From: CAYNEO01 sp964396245
GTDB lineage: Bacteria > Zixibacteria > MSB-5A5 > GN15 > FEB-12
Length of the DNA: 53,790 bases
Direction: 5' to 3'
Assembly (NCBI GenBank): GCA_964396245.1
Contig: CAYNEO010000025.1
Span: 1-53,790, forward strand
Position numbers and translations under genes: made by a program. The stretch's first letter is position 1. Each line of letters opens with the position of its first letter. Shown piece after piece: positions 51,170 through 53,790 of the stretch. The notes beneath the pieces are model-generated. The model was not told the DNA's origin, searched no databases, and saw nothing but the letters and a program-made list of their open reading frames with translations.

Positions 51170-51756
51170 ACAAATCGGAAAAAATCAACTACCTGAACAG
51201 GGTCGCCAAGGATTCAGCGCTCCTGCGCCAGTCGACCGTCGAGCGGCTCGGGCCCGGCATTCTCGAGACGGCCGATATTATGTCCGGTGTTATCGGATCG
51301 GGCGGCAAAGTCATGCTGGTCGGAAACGGGGGCATGGCCACGGCCGCCTCGCATTTCGCCGGCGAGCTTATCGTGCGGGTTCGGGCCGAACGCAACCGTC
51401 AGGCGCTGCCTGCCGTGGCTCTCTGCGTCGACCCCGCAGTGATGACGGCCGCCGCCAACGACTACGGTTATGAAAGTGTGTTTTCCCGGCAGATCGAGGG
51501 TCTCGGACGGAAGGGTGACATGCTGATGGTGCTCTCGGTGAGCGGAGAGTCGGCCAATATCGTCAAGGCTGTTCAAACTGCCCGGGAGCTCGGGATTATC
51601 ACCTGCGCCATTCTGGGCGGAAATGGCGGGCGAGTTGCCGGTTTGGTCGAACGCTCGCTGGTCATACCCGAAACATCGCCCATGCGTGTTCAGGAAGAAC
51701 TCATATTTCTCATCCATCTTCTCGTGGAAATGATCGAAAGCGATCTGTTTGCATGA
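51166..51756 (+). CDS. gmhA: Phosphoheptose isomerase-like SIS protein
   Basis: The 196-residue SIS-domain protein matches GmhA: the phosphate loop VMLVGNGGMATAASHFAGE (Met at the usual Ser), NDYGYESVFSRQIEGL, LSVSGESANIVKAVQ and RVQEELIFLIHLLVE. The putative zinc ligands H, E, Q and H (in SHFAGE and RVQEELIFLIH) are conserved. It would convert sedoheptulose-7-phosphate to D-glycero-D-manno-heptose-7-phosphate for LPS core synthesis. The start overlaps the GGGPS stop (ATGA). It is followed by an O-antigen ligase-like gene, consistent with surface glycan work. Confidence 0.82.
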   Translation: MNKSEKINYLNRVAKDSALLRQSTVERLGPGILETADIMSGVIGSGGKVMLVGNGGMATAASHFAGELIVRVRAERNRQALPAVALCVDPAVMTAAANDYGYESVFSRQIEGLGRKGDMLMVLSVSGESANIVKAVQTARELGIITCAILGGNGGRVAGLVERSLVIPETSPMRVQEELIFLIHLLVEMIESDLFA

Positions 51757-53012
51757 TTCAGGATCAGCCTAAGCGACTGACAAAAGCGCTGTTTTTCTTC
51801 TTTGCCGTCTTCGTATTCGGTTCGACGTTCTCAATTGCCCTGGCGCAGTCCATGCTGGGGATAGCGTTGCTGCTGTTTATTATCGTAGCCATTCGTGAAC
51901 GTCATCAACCCTTCGTGAAAAATCTGAAATGGTTCTACATTTTCGCCGCGCTGTATGTCGGTTGGTTGATCCTGTCGGGCTTCGTGAACGGAACGCCGGT
52001 GAAATCATTGCTGATTATCCGGGAAGAGTGGCTTTTTCTGATAGTTCCAATCGGCGTCTATTTGATGCAGTACGAACCGTACCGGGGGAGACTGATCGCC
52101 GTTCTCGCCGCAGGAGTTTTCCTGTTCTCCCTGTATGCGTTGATACAATACTCGACCGGGGCTAACTGGGGCAGCTCCCATATCCTGGCCGAGGCGCCGA
52201 AATTCGGGTACCGCGTGCAGGGGACATTTTCCACGCGACTAACATTCGGCAACTACTACGGTACGGCTGCAATGTTTCTGATCGGGTATGTGGCGATCAG
52301 CGGCCGTGGGGTCAGTTCCCGTATGAGATGGGTATATGTAGCGATCGCCATTATTGCCTTGATCGGGACACTCCTCACGTTCAGCCGCGGCCCGGTACTT
52401 GCGGCAGTTGCGTCGCTGGTGGTACTGGCACTCCTGATGGGCAGACGATACTGGCTGCCGGTGATCATATCGATTGCGGCGATGGGCATACTTGCGATGA
52501 CCGTGCCGGGAATCTCTGATCGGTTCCGCGGGGGAGCGGTCAATGACCTGAATCCGGATTATGAGGGCGGGCGGCTGTTCATCTGGAATAATTCGCTCAA
52601 GATAATCGAGGACAACCCTGTCTTCGGTGTGGGGCAGGGGAATTTCTACGATGTCTACAAATCGATGCTTCGGCCGGACATCCCCGAGTACCGTCAGCTG
52701 ACTCACGCTCACAACGACATACTCAATGTTGCGGCGATCGGCGGCCTTCCGGACCTGGTTTTCTTCCTTGCCATGTGGGCGGCGGTGCTTTCGCTTTTCT
52801 GGAGGGGATTGCGGATTTCCGACCTGTCCGAGATGGACCGCCGTCTGTCGATGGCGGCGTTTCTCGGGTCGGTGATGTTTTTCCTGACTTCGATGATCGA
52901 GGCCACGTTCGCCGATGAAGAAGTGCGGCAACTCCTTATGTTTGTGTGGGCGGTCGGGCTCTCGGTATGGTATAAGGGGCGGATAACCGATGCCGAGGCA
53001 TCGACACAATAG
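51753..53012 (+). CDS. O-antigen ligase-like polytopic membrane protein
   Basis: The 419-residue protein has about ten membrane segments, including LFFFFAVFVFGSTFSIALAQ at the N terminus. A large extracytoplasmic loop holds GGRLFIWNNSLKIIEDNPVFGVGQGNFYDVYKS, ending with THAHNDILNVAAIGG, the WaaL/O-antigen polymerase (Wzy_C) signature. Such proteins join polysaccharide to lipid A-core or polymerise repeat units. The start overlaps gmhA as ATGA, making alaS-GGGPS-gmhA-ligase one tight unit. Ligase versus polymerase cannot be decided. Confidence 0.85.
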   Translation: MIQDQPKRLTKALFFFFAVFVFGSTFSIALAQSMLGIALLLFIIVAIRERHQPFVKNLKWFYIFAALYVGWLILSGFVNGTPVKSLLIIREEWLFLIVPIGVYLMQYEPYRGRLIAVLAAGVFLFSLYALIQYSTGANWGSSHILAEAPKFGYRVQGTFSTRLTFGNYYGTAAMFLIGYVAISGRGVSSRMRWVYVAIAIIALIGTLLTFSRGPVLAAVASLVVLALLMGRRYWLPVIISIAAMGILAMTVPGISDRFRGGAVNDLNPDYEGGRLFIWNNSLKIIEDNPVFGVGQGNFYDVYKSMLRPDIPEYRQLTHAHNDILNVAAIGGLPDLVFFLAMWAAVLSLFWRGLRISDLSEMDRRLSMAAFLGSVMFFLTSMIEATFADEEVRQLLMFVWAVGLSVWYKGRITDAEASTQ

Positions 53013-53054
53013 CTTGACAAAACTGCAGAAGATCCTATTATAGGCGATACAATT

Positions 53055-53342
53055 ATGGCAACTCCGAAGAAAAGAGGCGCCCAGACGCCCAAAACGCCCA
53101 AACTCGAGCCGGTGAAAATCAGCTGGCCGTTCGGCAGGATCAACTATATTCTTTTCGCTATTGCGCTGGCCGTGATTGCCGTCGGCTATATCACCCTTGC
53201 CGGCGGGTCAATCACCCTGTCGCCGATTCTTTTGGTGATCGGCTACTGTGTGCTGATACCGATCGCGATTATTGTCCGGCCGCGCAAAGAGGCAGTCGAG
53301 ACGGTCGAGACCGGCGATACGCTGGGCGAGCCGCGGGTCTGA
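53055..53342 (+). CDS. Small membrane protein, DUF3098-like
   Basis: The 95-residue protein has a basic N terminus (MATPKKRGAQTPKTPK) and two membrane helices (NYILFAIALAVIAVGYITLAGG and LSPILLVIGYCVLIPIAII), with WPFGRINY at the first entry. DUF3098 proteins of FCB bacteria have the same size and F-x-R-x-NYIL motif. The function is unknown. It lies 42 bases after the ligase gene and the last residues are acidic. Confidence 0.75.
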   Translation: MATPKKRGAQTPKTPKLEPVKISWPFGRINYILFAIALAVIAVGYITLAGGSITLSPILLVIGYCVLIPIAIIVRPRKEAVETVETGDTLGEPRV

Positions 53343-53477
53343 TTCCGGACCGCACTCACTTCCGACTTCCCGGCCACGCAAGCGTTTGACTGACGGGCGA
53401 TTACTTACCATTGACGGATCCCCGGGGGCAACCATTTTCAGGGCCCGCGAGTTTTCCCTGCAGGCGATGCAATTTTC

Positions 53478-53505
53478 TTGATCTTTTGCCGAGAATTGTT
53501 ATATT
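53478..53505 (+). promoter_or_regulatory. Promoter of the tRNA genes
   Basis: TTGATC (53478-53483), 16 bases and TATATT (53500-53505) predict transcription from near 53512, about 68 bases before the first tRNA. The rest of the 237-base stretch from 53343 shows nothing else. Confidence 0.6.
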
Positions 53506-53579
53506 GTCTGGCCCGATGGCGGCCGATAGCCGTCCGGACGACAGATTGAAGCGAAAGCTGATGGAGGTTTTTATATAGA

Positions 53580-53653
53580 GGGCGGTTAGCTCAGCTGGTT
53601 AGAGCACCTGCCTTACACGCAGGGGGTCACTGGTTCGAATCCAGTATCGCCCA
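53580..53653 (+). tRNA. tRNA-Val (anticodon UAC)
   Basis: A complete 74-base cloverleaf: acceptor GGGCGGT / ATCGCCC with one G-T pair, D-arm GCTC..GAGC, anticodon stem CCTGC / GCAGG with loop CTTACAC, T-arm ACTGG TTCGAAT CCAGT and discriminator A. A run of T follows. CCA is not encoded. Confidence 0.96.
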
Positions 53654-53736
53654 TTTTTTTGGGGCTCCTTGCGTGAGTCGGTTGAAGAGTAAGTTGATCG
53701 AGCCTCCGACAGACATAGAATAAAGCATATTGAGCC

Positions 53737-53790
53737 GGGGTTGTAGTTCAGTTGGTTAGAACGCCTGCCTGTCACGCAGGAGGCCGCGAG
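53737..53790 (+). tRNA. tRNA-Asp (anticodon GUC), truncated at window end
   Basis: The 5' acceptor strand GGGGTTG, D-arm GTTC..GAAC, anticodon stem CCTGC / GCAGG and loop CTGTCAC are present. The T-arm is cut off by the end of the window, in the first bases of its stem. Confidence 0.9.

Noticed and set aside
1..53790. CRISPR arrays, insertion sequences, attachment sites
   Set aside because: I saw no regularly spaced repeats, no transposase or integrase genes, and no tRNA-adjacent direct repeats within the window.

Overview
The window looks like a chromosomal contig from an uncultured member of the FCB (Fibrobacteres-Chlorobi-Bacteroidetes) superphylum. A Zixibacteria-like lineage would fit, but I cannot fix the phylum from sequence alone. 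The evidence is a C-terminal type IX secretion sorting domain on a repeat protein (23899-25395), a bacterial geranylgeranylglyceryl-phosphate synthase (50408-51169), a DUF3098-like membrane protein, a full classical menaquinone locus, and GC-rich, gene-dense DNA with many ATGA/GTGA/TTGA stop-start overlaps. I see no phage, IS element or CRISPR array. Two runs of 100 N (10594-10693 and 13334-13433) are scaffold gaps, and both fall inside genes.

Layout. 1-5.3 kb: a VanZ-like membrane protein, then a tight ATP-grasp / FemAB-GNAT / ThDP-enzyme cassette. 5.3-10.1 kb: metF and metH on the minus strand behind a near-consensus promoter. 10.1-13.6 kb: a small orphan gene, a NodU/CmcH-type carbamoyltransferase (start lost in a gap) with its SxtJ partner, and a 2-hydroxyacid dehydrogenase broken by the second gap. 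13.7-14.7 kb: thpR and a YjbQ-family gene. 14.8-20.1 kb: exported proteases (an active/inactive M16 pair and an S9 oligopeptidase). 20.2-23.7 kb, minus strand: ferritin, polyphosphate glucokinase, an NHLRC2-like thioredoxin-NHL lipoprotein and a coupled 32-residue membrane peptide. 23.9-25.4 kb: the type IX cargo protein.

25.7-33.2 kb is the most distinctive region. It holds six secreted pilin-like proteins (five DUF4402-type and one short cysteine-containing variant), a PapD-like periplasmic chaperone and an 862-residue usher-like outer-membrane protein. I read it as a chaperone-usher-type fibre system outside the Proteobacteria. It has internal terminators, inverted repeats at promoters, and a possible small RNA between subunits four and five.

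33.3-44.7 kb: a secreted oligoendopeptidase F, then every step of the classical menaquinone pathway in one place. menG-menF-menD-menH-menB-menA-menC-menE run on the minus strand, and a convergent DHNA-CoA thioesterase (menI-like) overlaps the end of menE. 44.8-46.8 kb: an operon led by a DUF4388 (PATAN) protein with three small genes. 47.1-53.3 kb: recX, alaS (apparently initiating at ATC), a GGGP synthase, a gmhA-like isomerase, an O-antigen ligase-like protein and a small membrane protein. The window ends in tRNA-Val(UAC) and a truncated tRNA-Asp(GUC).
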